DNA of 64,000 nucleotides from Martelella mediterranea DSM 17316 (GTDB lineage Bacteria > Pseudomonadota > Alphaproteobacteria > Rhizobiales > Rhizobiaceae): positions 248,001-312,000 of the forward strand of contig NZ_CP020330.1 of NCBI RefSeq assembly GCF_002043005.1, in the 5' to 3' direction. The notes under the pieces were generated by a model, which saw only the letters and a program-made list of their open reading frames with translations, searched no databases and was not told the origin of the DNA. Positions 46,308 through 55,620 of this stretch are shown piece after piece. The stretch's first letter is position 1. Each line of letters begins with the position of its first letter. Position numbers and translations under genes: made by a program.

Positions 46308-47696
46308 ATGTCACGCAAGGTCATCAGAAACGCGTACATCATCTCGATCGACCCCGAAATCGGCGTCATGCCGCGCGGCGATATTCTGATCGAGGGTTCG
46401 AAGATCGCGGCGATCGGCCCCGATCTCGACGCCGGCGACGCCGAGGTGATCGACGGCGAAGGCCGGATCGCGATTCCCGGTTTCGTCGATACCCACCGCC
46501 ACACCTGGCAGGCGCTGCTGCGCGCCACCGGCGCGGACTGGACGCTGGCGCAGTATTTTGCCGGCGTGCGCGGCGTGATGGGCGACCTCTACACCCCCGA
46601 CGACATGAAGATCGGCAACCATCTGGGCGCGATCGCCGCGCTCGATGCCGGCATCACCACGCTTTACGACTGGTCGCATAACAACAACACGCCGGACCAC
46701 GCCTCCGCCGCGGTGGAAGGCCTGAAGGCGGCCGGCATGCGCGCCGTGTTCGGCTATGGCAACTCCAATGCCGAATGGGTGCCGGTCAGCGACAAGCCGA
46801 CCGATTTCGAGGACGTCGCCCGCGTCCGGCGCGAATATTTCTCCTCCGACGATCAACTCGTGACCATGGGCTTTGCCGCCCGCGGCAACCAGTTCGCCAC
46901 AATGCGCGTGACCCGCGAGGATTTCATCAAGGCGCGCGATCTGGGCCTCAGGATCAGCGTTCATGTGGGCGACGGGCTCTGGGGCATGAACAAGCCGGTG
47001 GTCGAGCTCCATGGTGAAGGCCTTGCCGGGCCGGATGTCACCTATGTCCACTGCAACTCGCTGCATGACGAGGATTTCCGGGTGATCGGAGATACCGGCG
47101 GCACGGCCTCGATCTCGCCCGAACTCGAGCTCCACATGGGCCATGGCTTCCCGGCGACGCTTGCACTTCTGGCCGTCGGCGTGCGCCCGTCGATCTCGAT
47201 CGACGTGGTCACCACCGTGCCGGACGACATGTTCTCCGCCATGCGGGCGCTGCTTTCCAGCACGCGAGCGGTGGTCAACAACCAGGCGCTGATCGACAAG
47301 GTGATCGTCGATCCACTGCCGCTGATGGCGACCGACGTGCTCGAATTCGCAACGCTTCAGGGCGCGCTCGCCTGCGGGCTTGGCCACCGGACCGGCTCGC
47401 TGACCGTCGGCAAGGAGGCCGATATCGTGCTCATCAACTGCAACGCCCTCAACACCATGCCGATGAACAACGCCTATGGCATCGTGGTCGAGGCCGCCCA
47501 TACCGGCAATGTCGAAACGGTGATCGTCGGCGGCACGGTGCGCAAGCGCAACTTCAAACTGGTCGATTTCGACCATGCCGGCTTCAAGACCAAGGTGGAG
47601 ACGGCCCGCGACCGGCTGTTCGAACGCGCCGGCGTTCCCGCGGACGGCTCCTGGCTGCCGCGCCCGTTCGAGGCCGCCGACGACAGCGAGTTTTAG
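46308..47696 (+). CDS. Amidohydrolase family protein (ATZ/TRZ-like metal-dependent hydrolase)
   Basis: 462 aa. Metal motif HRHTWQALL near residue 65 (H-x-H), later metal or active-site residues in ISVHVGDG, VTYVHCNSLHDED and SIDVVTT. This fits the cytosine/chlorohydrolase (ATZ/TRZ, SsnA-like) branch acting on cyclic amide or C-N bonds with a mononuclear Zn or Fe. ATG at 46308 sits behind GGAGGAG; the upstream in-frame codons overlap the terminator. First gene of a four-gene operon with a G3E GTPase 3 nt later. Substrate unknown. Confidence 0.88.
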   Translation: MSRKVIRNAYIISIDPEIGVMPRGDILIEGSKIAAIGPDLDAGDAEVIDGEGRIAIPGFVDTHRHTWQALLRATGADWTLAQYFAGVRGVMGDLYTPDDMKIGNHLGAIAALDAGITTLYDWSHNNNTPDHASAAVEGLKAAGMRAVFGYGNSNAEWVPVSDKPTDFEDVARVRREYFSSDDQLVTMGFAARGNQFATMRVTREDFIKARDLGLRISVHVGDGLWGMNKPVVELHGEGLAGPDVTYVHCNSLHDEDFRVIGDTGGTASISPELELHMGHGFPATLALLAVGVRPSISIDVVTTVPDDMFSAMRALLSSTRAVVNNQALIDKVIVDPLPLMATDVLEFATLQGALACGLGHRTGSLTVGKEADIVLINCNALNTMPMNNAYGIVVEAAHTGNVETVIVGGTVRKRNFKLVDFDHAGFKTKVETARDRLFERAGVPADGSWLPRPFEAADDSEF

Positions 47697-47699
47697 GCC

Positions 47700-48674
47700 A
47701 TGACGCGTGACCGACCCACGCTTTCCGTGATCGGCGGCGGGCTTGGCGCCGGCAAGTCGACGCTGATCGCCGGCCTCCTGGCGCGGCCCGACATGGCGAA
47801 AACCGGCGTGGTGGTGAACGAGTTCGGCGCATTCGGCGTCGACGACCTGCTGCTTTCCGCCGCCGCGCCGAGGACCAGCCTGGCGCTGCTGCAGAACGGC
47901 TGTATCTGCTGCCGGCCCGGAAACGACCTGTCGGAGGTCGTCCGCAACATGATAACGGCGGCCGAGACGCCGCTCCGGCGCATCCTGGTGGAAACCTCCG
48001 GCGTTGCCGATCTTTCCGCCGTCATAGCCCGCATCGGCGCCGATCATGCGCTGCGCGCGCTGGTGCGCCTCGACGCGGCGGTCGCCGTCGTCGACGCGAC
48101 CGCGCCGGACGACGCCCGACCGGAACATCTCGCCGCCGCCGACCGGATCGTTCTCTCCAAGACCGACCTCGTCCCGGCATCGCGCGCCGAGGAAATCCGC
48201 CGAAATCTTGCCGGCATGAACCCGACCGCGCCGCTTTTCGATGCGGCCGCCCTGCCCGGCCCGGAGGAGTTGTTCAATGCCGGGCTGATCGACAGCGCAA
48301 CCGGCGCGGTGCAGCCGAACCGTTGGCTGCGGGCCACCGGAACCGTGCATGTCCATGACAAGGACGCCATCCGGTCCTGGGTGATCGAGTTCGCCCCGCA
48401 GCGCTGGACCGTGCTGACCGAACAGATCGCGCGCATGAGCCGGGCGGCCGGATCGGCGCTTCTCCGCCTGAAGGGGATCGTTGTCGATCGCGACGATCCG
48501 CGTCCGCTCGCCATCCAGATGGTGCGCGACCAGATCTACCGTCCGGTGCGGCTCACGCCGGAGACCGGCGGCGGCGTCAGCCGGATCGTGGTCATTGCCC
48601 GCGCGCCCGCGGCGCCTGCGATCGAAGCCTTCGCCGCCCGTCTCGGCGCGGCGCCTGTCCATCACAAGGAGTGA
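47700..48674 (+). CDS. CobW/G3E family GTPase, putative metallochaperone
   Basis: 324 aa. Walker A GGGLGAGKST at residues 12-21, the metal-binding GCICC (CxCC) motif near residue 67, Walker B LVETSGVAD and SKTDL base motif, then a CobW C-terminal domain. These GTPases deliver metals (Zn, Co, Fe) to target enzymes. Begins 3 nt after the amidohydrolase stop, suggesting it metallates that enzyme. Confidence 0.9.
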   Translation: MTRDRPTLSVIGGGLGAGKSTLIAGLLARPDMAKTGVVVNEFGAFGVDDLLLSAAAPRTSLALLQNGCICCRPGNDLSEVVRNMITAAETPLRRILVETSGVADLSAVIARIGADHALRALVRLDAAVAVVDATAPDDARPEHLAAADRIVLSKTDLVPASRAEEIRRNLAGMNPTAPLFDAAALPGPEELFNAGLIDSATGAVQPNRWLRATGTVHVHDKDAIRSWVIEFAPQRWTVLTEQIARMSRAAGSALLRLKGIVVDRDDPRPLAIQMVRDQIYRPVRLTPETGGGVSRIVVIARAPAAPAIEAFAARLGAAPVHHKE

Positions 48675-48679
48675 TCTTC

Positions 48680-48967
48680 ATGCATTACATCGTCCATTGC
48701 CTCGATTACGAGGGCAACGTCCAGAAACGGCTGGATCACTACGAGGCGCACAAGGCCTACCTCGCCAGCAACCCGATCAAGACGCTGATCTCCGGCCCGC
48801 TGCTGGCCGATGACGAGGAAACCATGATCGGCTCCTGTTTCCTGGTGGAGGCCGACAGCATGGACGCGGTGATGAAATTCCATGAAAACGATCCCTTCCA
48901 CGCCGCCGGCCTCTGGGAAAAGGTCTCGATCCGCCCGTTCAACAAGCGCGTGGACAACCGCTCATGA
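48680..48967 (+). CDS. YciI family protein
   Basis: 95 aa, YCII-related domain. Start HYIVHCLDYEG, the catalytic-site-like H in KRLDHYEAHKAYL and the ending FLVEADSMDAVMKFHENDPFHAAGLWEKVSIRPF match the family. AAGGAG eight bases before ATG. Similar proteins act as small hydrolases or dehalogenase-like accessory enzymes. Coupled to the next gene by ATGA. Confidence 0.88.
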   Translation: MHYIVHCLDYEGNVQKRLDHYEAHKAYLASNPIKTLISGPLLADDEETMIGSCFLVEADSMDAVMKFHENDPFHAAGLWEKVSIRPFNKRVDNRS

Positions 48968-49968
48968 GCGCCCCGGTCCGTATTGCGCTCGTCGGCCTCG
49001 GCTGGTGGGGCCAGAAAATTACCGCCGTGCTGAAGGCCGCGCCCGACGACGTCACCATCGTTCGCGCCGTGGAGCCGAATAGCGAGATCGCCAGCGCCTT
49101 TTCCGCCGCCCACGACGTGCCGGTGAGCGCCGATCTCGAGACGGCGCTGGCCGATCCGGCGGTGGAGGCCGTGCTGCTGGTCACCCCCCACAAGCTTCAT
49201 GCCGCACAGATCGCAGCATCGGCTGCCGCCGGCAAACACGTGTTCTGTGAAAAGCCGGTGGCGATGACGCGGGCGGGCGCGGAGCGCGCCGTCAAAGCCG
49301 TGGATGCCGCCGGCCTCATCCTTGCGACCGGCCACGAGCGGCGCTACGAGCCGCCGATCGCCGCCATGATCAGGGCCGCCGATGCCGGAGATTTTGGCCG
49401 ACTGATGCAGTTCGACGCGACCTTCAGCCACGACAAATTCCTGGCGCTCGATCCGACCAACTGGCGGCTCGGAGCAGAGGACGCGCCGGCGGCCGGCATG
49501 ACCGCGACCGGCATCCATCTCCTCGACCTCGCCGTCCGGCTGATGGGACCGGCCAAAAGCGTGGTCGCTTCCTGCGAGACGCTCGCGTCCAGCCTGCCGC
49601 AGGGCGACACGATCTCGACCTTCATCTGCTTTGAGGGCGGCGGCACGGCCACGATTTCGGCCAATCTCGCCATGCCGTTCGTGTCGCGCTGCTCTCTGTT
49701 CGGCTCGAAGGCCTGGGTGGATATCCGCGACAAGGCCCATGTCGAAGCTCCCGATGGCTGGATCGTCACCAGCGCCTCGACCGGCAGCAAGATCGCGGTC
49801 GAGGAAATCGGCCCCGCCGAACCGGTGCGCGACAACATCGTCGCCTTCGCCCGCGCGATCCGCGGCGAGGCTCCCTACCCGATCACCACCGCCGAGATGA
49901 TCGACACGGCGGCGCTGCTGGAAGCGGTGATCGAAAGCAGCCGGACCGGCGAGCGGGTTTTGCTATAG
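48964..49968 (+). CDS. Gfo/Idh/MocA family oxidoreductase
   Basis: 334 aa. Rossmann motif VGLGWWGQK near residue 10, the EKPVAMT signature near 95 and GIHLLDLAVRLMG near 185. NAD(P)-dependent oxidation or reduction of a sugar, inositol or related compound; substrate unknown. Last gene of the amidohydrolase operon; ends convergent with iorB. Confidence 0.9.
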   Translation: MSAPVRIALVGLGWWGQKITAVLKAAPDDVTIVRAVEPNSEIASAFSAAHDVPVSADLETALADPAVEAVLLVTPHKLHAAQIAASAAAGKHVFCEKPVAMTRAGAERAVKAVDAAGLILATGHERRYEPPIAAMIRAADAGDFGRLMQFDATFSHDKFLALDPTNWRLGAEDAPAAGMTATGIHLLDLAVRLMGPAKSVVASCETLASSLPQGDTISTFICFEGGGTATISANLAMPFVSRCSLFGSKAWVDIRDKAHVEAPDGWIVTSASTGSKIAVEEIGPAEPVRDNIVAFARAIRGEAPYPITTAEMIDTAALLEAVIESSRTGERVLL

Positions 49969-49987
49969 AGCAACCCTTCAGAGCGCA

Positions 49988-50006
49988 GATGGGCGCGGCG
50001 CCCATC
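49988..50006. terminator. Hairpin between convergent Gfo and iorB genes
   Basis: GATGGGC / GCCCATC with five-base loop. No T run on either side, so a weak bidirectional terminator at best. Confidence 0.4.
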
Positions 50007-50011
50007 GCGCC

Positions 50012-51553
50012 TTAGAGTGTCGCCACGGTCTTGAGCGCGCCATCGAGGGCAATGCCGCTCTCATCGATCAGGGCGGCCTGGCGCAGGCGGCGCAACCAGT
50101 CGGCGCCGTCCTCGCGCGGTTGCAGCATCGGCACGGCGGAGAGCACGCGGTCGAATTTCGACAGGCCGCGGGCATGAGTGTCCGAGTAGCCCTTGACCAG
50201 ACGGCGGGTGGCGATCACTTCCACGGCGAGGTCGTAATTGGTGGGCAGCACGGCGAGCGCGGTTTCGAGCCAGGCCTCGCGGTGCTCCGCCTCGCGGAAA
50301 TGGCGCAGGCTGCCGCGGCGGATACGGCGCATGGCGGAGAGAAGATAGAGCGAGGAGAACCAGAACAGCGTGCCGGTCTTCACCCGCCTGCCCTTGTTGA
50401 CGCGACGATCGAGCCATGAGAACAGCTTCGGCCGCCCCTCGATCCAGAGCCCGAGCCCTTTCGGCAGCGTGCCGCAGACTTCGTCCATGCGCGGATGCAT
50501 ATATTCCGTCATGTAGAGGATCTGGCCGTCCTTGACGCCAACCTCGTTATGGACGCGTTCGAAACGGGTGCCGCGCACTTTCAGATCGGCGACCCGCACG
50601 ACATCGTCATAGGCCATGGCGACGGCGACATATTTGGCCGCGGCCACCGTGAAGGCAAAGTCCTTCGCCTCGCCGCCATTAGCGCGGTCGGCGGCAAGGA
50701 GGGCTGCCATGCGGGTCAGATATTCATCGGCATAGGCCGGGTCCTGAAAATCTGTGAGCTTCTTCACCCCGGCAAAGAGCATGGCATGGGCGACCTCCGG
50801 GAACTCGGCGCGGATGCGGTTCACCAGCCTGTCGAGCGCGGGATGGCCGGCCGTTTCGGGAAGGGCGTCGAGCCGCTTTGCCGGCGTTGCCGACACCTTG
50901 TCGTTTTCGCCCTGAAGGGCGCGATTGTAAGCCGCCTCGAAGGCCTTGAGGCTGGCGGCAACGCCGCGTCCGCCGGCCTTGATGGTTTCCTCATAGGCTT
51001 CCTTGGAAAACGGCAGCGCCTTGGAGGCGGCGAATGCGCCGAACATCGATGAGGAGATCACGCTGCCGTTCTTGACCGCCAGCGTATCCATATCGAAGGC
51101 GATGGACTTGCGGGCGGCGAAATCTGTGGCATCGACCACGGTTTCGGGATTGCCGATGCCATCGCCCGGCTTTTCCTTCTCCCCAACGGCAAAGGAGCGA
51201 TGGGTGGAGGCGATCAGCAGCGTCTTTTCCGGCGTCACCAGACCGCGCATCACCGAGCGGCCGGCCTCCATCAGTTCCGCCGCAATCACGACATCGACAT
51301 CGCCCGGCGTCGGCATCAGCGACAGGATCGGCATCGCGCCCTCGCGCGGCTTGATCAGCTCGAGATAGTAGATCGTCGCACCCGTACGCTGGGCAACACC
51401 CGGCACGGAGGTGGTCTGGGCCACCCAGCCCTGGCTTTCGGCCAGGTGCACGATCCAGTCGGCGAGAACGCCGCCGCCCTGCCCGCCCATGGCGAGGATC
51501 GCGATCGAGAACGGCTTGTCGGCGGAAAGCGCCGCGATATCGGTCATCATCAT
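50012..51553 (-). CDS. iorB: Indolepyruvate oxidoreductase subunit beta family protein
   Basis: Beta (gamma-type) subunit that with IorA oxidatively decarboxylates indolepyruvate and other aryl-2-oxoacids to aryl-acetyl-CoA with ferredoxin. 513 aa, longer than archaeal IorB (about 200); the first 190 residues carry MGGQGGGVLADWIV and SVPGVAQRTGATIYYLEL, the rest is the extra domain seen in proteobacterial forms. Start has three consecutive ATGs; 51553 (the first) is chosen, 51547 would drop two residues. Starts 4 nt after the iorA stop. Confidence 0.9.
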   Translation of the reverse strand: MMMTDIAALSADKPFSIAILAMGGQGGGVLADWIVHLAESQGWVAQTTSVPGVAQRTGATIYYLELIKPREGAMPILSLMPTPGDVDVVIAAELMEAGRSVMRGLVTPEKTLLIASTHRSFAVGEKEKPGDGIGNPETVVDATDFAARKSIAFDMDTLAVKNGSVISSSMFGAFAASKALPFSKEAYEETIKAGGRGVAASLKAFEAAYNRALQGENDKVSATPAKRLDALPETAGHPALDRLVNRIRAEFPEVAHAMLFAGVKKLTDFQDPAYADEYLTRMAALLAADRANGGEAKDFAFTVAAAKYVAVAMAYDDVVRVADLKVRGTRFERVHNEVGVKDGQILYMTEYMHPRMDEVCGTLPKGLGLWIEGRPKLFSWLDRRVNKGRRVKTGTLFWFSSLYLLSAMRRIRRGSLRHFREAEHREAWLETALAVLPTNYDLAVEVIATRRLVKGYSDTHARGLSKFDRVLSAVPMLQPREDGADWLRRLRQAALIDESGIALDGALKTVATL

Positions 51554-51557
51554 GGGT

Positions 51558-53711
51558 CTACTCGGCAAAAACGATGCGGCGGGACTGGCGGCGGTTCTGC
51601 AGCCAGCCGATCACGGCGGCGCGGACGCGGTGGACGAAGCGGTCCCAGCCGGTCGGGTTATGGATGACATCGGCGCGGTAGAAGGAGGGACAGAGAACCG
51701 CCGCCTCCGAAACCTCGCCGCAATTGCCGCAGCCGACGCAGGAATTGTCGATCGCCGCCACCGGATCGTCCTTCAGCGGATCGTCGGTGTGCTTGACCGA
51801 AAGCGACGGACAGCCCGACAGCCGGATACAGGCGTGATCGCCGGTGCACACATCCTCGTCGACGCCGAAGCGTTCCTTGACCATGCGCTTGCCGTCCTTC
51901 ACCGCCTTGGCGAATTGCGGCTTCACGCGGCGCTGCTTGTTCAGCATGCATTCGGACGAGGCGACGATGATCTTCGGGCCCTCCTCCTTGGTCGTCAACG
52001 CTTCGCGCAGCGTGTCGCGCATCTTGGCGACATCATAGGTGCGGTCGATCTGGCGCACCCATTTGGCGCCGACGCCCTTGACCGCATCGACGATCGAATT
52101 GTTGGTCTTGCGGCGCGCATTATTGGCGCGGGAGGAGAGAATGTCCTGCCCGCCGGTGGCCGCCGAATAATAATTGTCGACCACCAGGATAACGCCGTCC
52201 TGCTTGTTGAACACGGCATTGCCGACGGAGGTGGCAAGCCCGTTGTGCCAGAACCCGCCATCGCCCATCACCGAGATCGAGCGCTTGTCGGATTCGACGT
52301 TGAAGGCCGAGGCGGACGCCGGCCCGAGGCCGTAGCCCATGGTGGTGCCGCCGATATTGAAGGGCGGCAGGATCGAAAACAGGTGACAGCCGATATCGGC
52401 GGAGACGTGATGCTCGCCGAGTTCCTTCTCGACGAGCTTCATCGCCGCGAAGATCGGCCGTTCGGGACAGCCGGTGCAGAAACCGGCCGGGCGCGGCGGC
52501 ACGACCTCGGCCAGCGCCTTGACCTTGGGATCGGCAAGCACCGGGCCGGCATCGGGCACCGGCGGGCGGTTGCCGAGGATCTGCGGGGCATACGCCTCGA
52601 AGAAGGCCGAGAGCCCGTTGACCAGCACGGGCGTGGTGTATTCGCCGCCGAGCGGCAGGATATCCTTGCCCGAAACCTTCGTCTGGAGATCGCGGCGGCG
52701 CATCAGCGTGTGCAGCGCCTGCTCGATATATTCCGGCGCGCCCTCCTCCAGCATGACCACCGCCTTCTTGCCGGCGCAGAAGTCGATGACCTCCTCGTCG
52801 ATCATCGGATAGGCGACATTCATGCAGTAGATCGGCACCCTTGCATTGCCGTAGACATCGGCAAGGCCGAGCTGCTGCAGGGCGCGCATGGCGTTGTTGT
52901 AGAGCCCGCCCTGCATGATGATGCCGACCTCGCCCTCGGTCGGTCCGAAATATTCGTTGAGCCGGTTCTGCTTCACGAACTCGATCGCGGCCGGCCAGCG
53001 CTTCTCCAGCTTTTCCTTCTCATGCTGGAAGCTTGCCGGCGGGAGCACGATGCGGCTGACATCACGCTTCGGGTTTTCCAGCGCCTCGCGAAGCGTGAAG
53101 GCCGGGCGCTTGTTGTCCTTGGCGGCAAACTGGCCGTGGACATGGCAGGAGCGAATGCCGACCTGCAGCATGACCGGCGTGTTGGATGCCTCGGACAGTT
53201 CGAAACCCTTTTCGACCGCATCGACGATCGAGGGCAGGTTGGGGCGCGGCGTCAGCAGCCACATCTGCGATTTCATCGCGAAGGCATGGCTGCGTTCCTG
53301 CATGATCGACGAGCCCTCGCCGAAATCCTCGCCGATGATCACCAGCGCGCCGCCGGTGACGCCGCCGGAGGAGAGATTGGAGAGCGCATCGGAGGCGACA
53401 TTCGTGCCCGCCGTCGACTTCCACGTCACCGCGCCGCGCACCGGATACATCACCGAGGCCGAGAGCATGGCGGCGGCGGCAGCCTCGGAGGCCGAGGATT
53501 CGAAGTGCACGCCGAGATCGGCCATCACATCCTTGGCATCGGCCAGCACATCCATCAGATGCGAAATCGGCGAGCCTTGATAGCCCCCGACATAGGAGAC
53601 GCCGGACTGCAGCAGCGCCTTGGTGATGGCCAGAATACCCTCGCCCCGGAAGATATCGCCCTCGCCCAGTTTCAGGTCCTCGACCTCGCGTGCGAACGAC
53701 CGTTCTGCCAT
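51558..53711 (-). CDS. iorA: Indolepyruvate ferredoxin oxidoreductase subunit alpha
   Basis: 717 aa TPP-dependent subunit. N-terminal GIL..GVSYVGGYQGSPISHL and a late TPP-binding part GDGGFWHNGLATSVGNAVFNKQDGVILVVDNYYSAATGGQD, then a 2[4Fe-4S] domain with CTGDHACIRLSGCP and SCVGCGNCGEVSEAAVLCP. Pairs with iorB (4-nt gap). Operators at 53753 and 53850 lie upstream. Works on aromatic amino-acid-derived 2-oxoacids in the cytoplasm. Confidence 0.94.
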   Translation of the reverse strand: MAERSFAREVEDLKLGEGDIFRGEGILAITKALLQSGVSYVGGYQGSPISHLMDVLADAKDVMADLGVHFESSASEAAAAAMLSASVMYPVRGAVTWKSTAGTNVASDALSNLSSGGVTGGALVIIGEDFGEGSSIMQERSHAFAMKSQMWLLTPRPNLPSIVDAVEKGFELSEASNTPVMLQVGIRSCHVHGQFAAKDNKRPAFTLREALENPKRDVSRIVLPPASFQHEKEKLEKRWPAAIEFVKQNRLNEYFGPTEGEVGIIMQGGLYNNAMRALQQLGLADVYGNARVPIYCMNVAYPMIDEEVIDFCAGKKAVVMLEEGAPEYIEQALHTLMRRRDLQTKVSGKDILPLGGEYTTPVLVNGLSAFFEAYAPQILGNRPPVPDAGPVLADPKVKALAEVVPPRPAGFCTGCPERPIFAAMKLVEKELGEHHVSADIGCHLFSILPPFNIGGTTMGYGLGPASASAFNVESDKRSISVMGDGGFWHNGLATSVGNAVFNKQDGVILVVDNYYSAATGGQDILSSRANNARRKTNNSIVDAVKGVGAKWVRQIDRTYDVAKMRDTLREALTTKEEGPKIIVASSECMLNKQRRVKPQFAKAVKDGKRMVKERFGVDEDVCTGDHACIRLSGCPSLSVKHTDDPLKDDPVAAIDNSCVGCGNCGEVSEAAVLCPSFYRADVIHNPTGWDRFVHRVRAAVIGWLQNRRQSRRIVFAE

Positions 53712-53752
53712 CTTGAATTCCCCTTTTCCGTTGACCGGAAATCTGAATTAAC

Positions 53753-53764
53753 ATGCATTAGCAT
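53753..53764. promoter_or_regulatory. Operator copy 1, ATGC-ATTA-GCAT
   Basis: 12-bp palindrome 42 nt upstream of the iorA ATG. Its flanks (AC before, ATTT after) match copy 2. Confidence 0.65.
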
Positions 53765-53849
53765 ATTTTTGGGTTTCTTGAAATGTCAACTGAATTAGCG
53801 AATTCCGGCGCAATTTGCCGGCGATCGCCAAATCCCCGCGTCAAAAGAC

Positions 53850-53861
53850 ATGCAATTGCAT
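53850..53861. promoter_or_regulatory. Operator copy 2, ATGCAATTGCAT
   Basis: Perfect 12-bp palindrome with the same flanks as copy 1 (AC...ATTT), so 14 defined positions agree. About 160 nt upstream of the plus-strand ABC binding-protein gene. Confidence 0.65.
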
Positions 53862-54019
53862 ATTTAAGCATCACAGTTGCAAAAATCTGCGCCCAAAACT
53901 TTAAACCTCAAATATTTGCCTTGCCGCGCGGCCCGATTTGCTCTTAGACTTGGAACACACAACAAGTATGACCCCGCGGAAATCATCCGACGGGGGTGGG
54001 GAACAACTGGAGCATCACC

Positions 54020-55555
54020 ATGACGACATTCACCCGTCGCCAGACACTTGGCCTTGGCGCAGCCGCACTCGTCTCAGGCATTCTCGCGGGCCGCTTGCCG
54101 GTCAACGCGGCCGAGACCGACACGCTTACCATCGCATTCAACGTCAACCTGCCGTCCTTCGACCCGACCGTCGGCGCATCCGCCGTCAATCCGACGATCC
54201 AGGCGATCTACCGGTCGATCTTCAGCCAGTTCATCGGCCAGAAGACGGACCTTTCCTTCGAGCCCGGCATCCTGACCGACTGGGGCTGGAACGAGGACAA
54301 AACCAAGGTGTGGATGGACGTGCGCGAGGGCGTGACCTGGCACGACGGCTCGCCCCTTACGCCGGAAGACGTGGTCTGGTCGCTGGAGCGCGCCGCCAAT
54401 CCCGAGACCGGCAACCCGATCCAGTTCGTCTGGTCGACCATCGGCAATTTCTCGGTAGACGGCAACAAGGTCACCGCCGACGTGCTGCGCTTCGAGCCGA
54501 CGCTGTTCATGTGGATGGCGTTCCTCACCGGCTATGTCATGCCGAAGGCCTATTACGAAAAGGTCGGTGCGGAAGGCTTCGAGAAGGCCCCGATCGGCTC
54601 CGGCCCCTATATGGTCGAGGAATATGAGGGTAACGCCTTCCTCAAGCTCAAGGCCTATCCCGGCTATTACGGCGACAAGCCCGCCTTCGACACCGTCATC
54701 TTCAAATTCGTGCCGGATACGACGAGCCGCGTTGCCGAGATCGAATCCGGCTCCTCCGACGTCACGCTGGAAATTCCCTATGAGGAATATGACCGCCTGA
54801 TCGCCAAGCCCGGCCTTTCCGGCGTGGCCGAGCCGGTCTCCGATATCGGCATGATCTTCCTCAACAATATCGACGTGATGAACGACAAGAATGTGCGTCT
54901 TGCCGCCAATTACGCGATCAACAAGCAGGCGATCATCGACCGGCTGCTGTCGGGCTACGGCGTGCCGCTCGACACGCTGGAAGCGCCGGAATATTCGGCC
55001 TTCGATCCCGATATCAAGATACCCTACGACCCAGATCTCGCCGTCAAGCTGCTGGCGGAGTCCGGCTATTCCACCGATAATCCGGTGAAGTTCACGATCC
55101 AGACCACGCGCGGGCTGAAGCCCAAGGATTACGAGATGATCCAGGCGATCGTCGGCATGTGGCGCAAGGTCGGCATCGAGGCCGATATCGAGGTCTACGA
55201 GATCGCCAAGCATTACGAGCTGCGCGCCGCCGACCAGTTGGCGCCCGCCGCCTTCTACAACTGGGGCAATGCGATCGGCGATCCCACCACCTCGACCGGC
55301 TTTGCCATGTTCGGCCCGTCGCCGCATTCGGTCTGGAACACCGACGACCTCGACGGCATGATCGGCCCGCTCTGGGGCGAGATGGATGAGGAAAAGCGCA
55401 TCGAGGGCTGGAAGGCCGTCAGCAAATACATCGCCGAACAAGGCTATGTCATCCCACTGCTGCAATATGTCCAGCCAATCGTGTTCAAGGACACGCTGAC
55501 GGTGGAGCCGAACCTTTCGGGCGCGCTGCAGCCGACGCTGGTCGCGCCGAAGTAA
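54020..55555 (+). CDS. ABC transporter substrate-binding protein, family 5 (peptide/nickel/opine type)
   Basis: 511 aa. Twin-arginine leader TRRQTLGLGAAALVSGILAG, so Tat export is likely. Body fits SBP_bac_5: LSFEPGILTDWGWNEDKTKVWMDVREGVTWHDGSPLTPEDVVWSLERAA and later YAINKQAIIDRLLSGYGVPLDT. GGAG before the ATG at 54020. First gene of a dppBCDF-type operon; ligand could be a peptide, opine or other solute. Confidence 0.92.
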   Translation: MTTFTRRQTLGLGAAALVSGILAGRLPVNAAETDTLTIAFNVNLPSFDPTVGASAVNPTIQAIYRSIFSQFIGQKTDLSFEPGILTDWGWNEDKTKVWMDVREGVTWHDGSPLTPEDVVWSLERAANPETGNPIQFVWSTIGNFSVDGNKVTADVLRFEPTLFMWMAFLTGYVMPKAYYEKVGAEGFEKAPIGSGPYMVEEYEGNAFLKLKAYPGYYGDKPAFDTVIFKFVPDTTSRVAEIESGSSDVTLEIPYEEYDRLIAKPGLSGVAEPVSDIGMIFLNNIDVMNDKNVRLAANYAINKQAIIDRLLSGYGVPLDTLEAPEYSAFDPDIKIPYDPDLAVKLLAESGYSTDNPVKFTIQTTRGLKPKDYEMIQAIVGMWRKVGIEADIEVYEIAKHYELRAADQLAPAAFYNWGNAIGDPTTSTGFAMFGPSPHSVWNTDDLDGMIGPLWGEMDEEKRIEGWKAVSKYIAEQGYVIPLLQYVQPIVFKDTLTVEPNLSGALQPTLVAPK

Positions 55556-55620
55556 GGGCCAATGCGAGGGGGCCAACCTTTCCTCTTTGAGGTTGCAGGA
55601 AGGCCCCACCTCTCTGATGA

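Larger units (their letters stand above)
53712..54019. promoter_or_regulatory. Divergent regulatory region, iorA / peptide-type ABC system
   Basis: 308 bp, AT-rich, between divergent starts. It contains two copies of the operator ACATGC-N4-GCATATTT, 97 bp apart (53753 and 53850 cores). No regulator gene is adjacent. Confidence 0.6.

Noticed and set aside
46311..48665. 784-codon open frame antisense to the amidohydrolase and CobW genes
   Set aside because: Same explanation; low-complexity Arg/Gly/His composition, and both sense genes have full family motifs.
51411..53798. 795-codon open frame antisense to iorA/iorB
   Set aside because: Antisense artefact of GC skew at codon positions; no ribosome-binding site and no recognisable domain.
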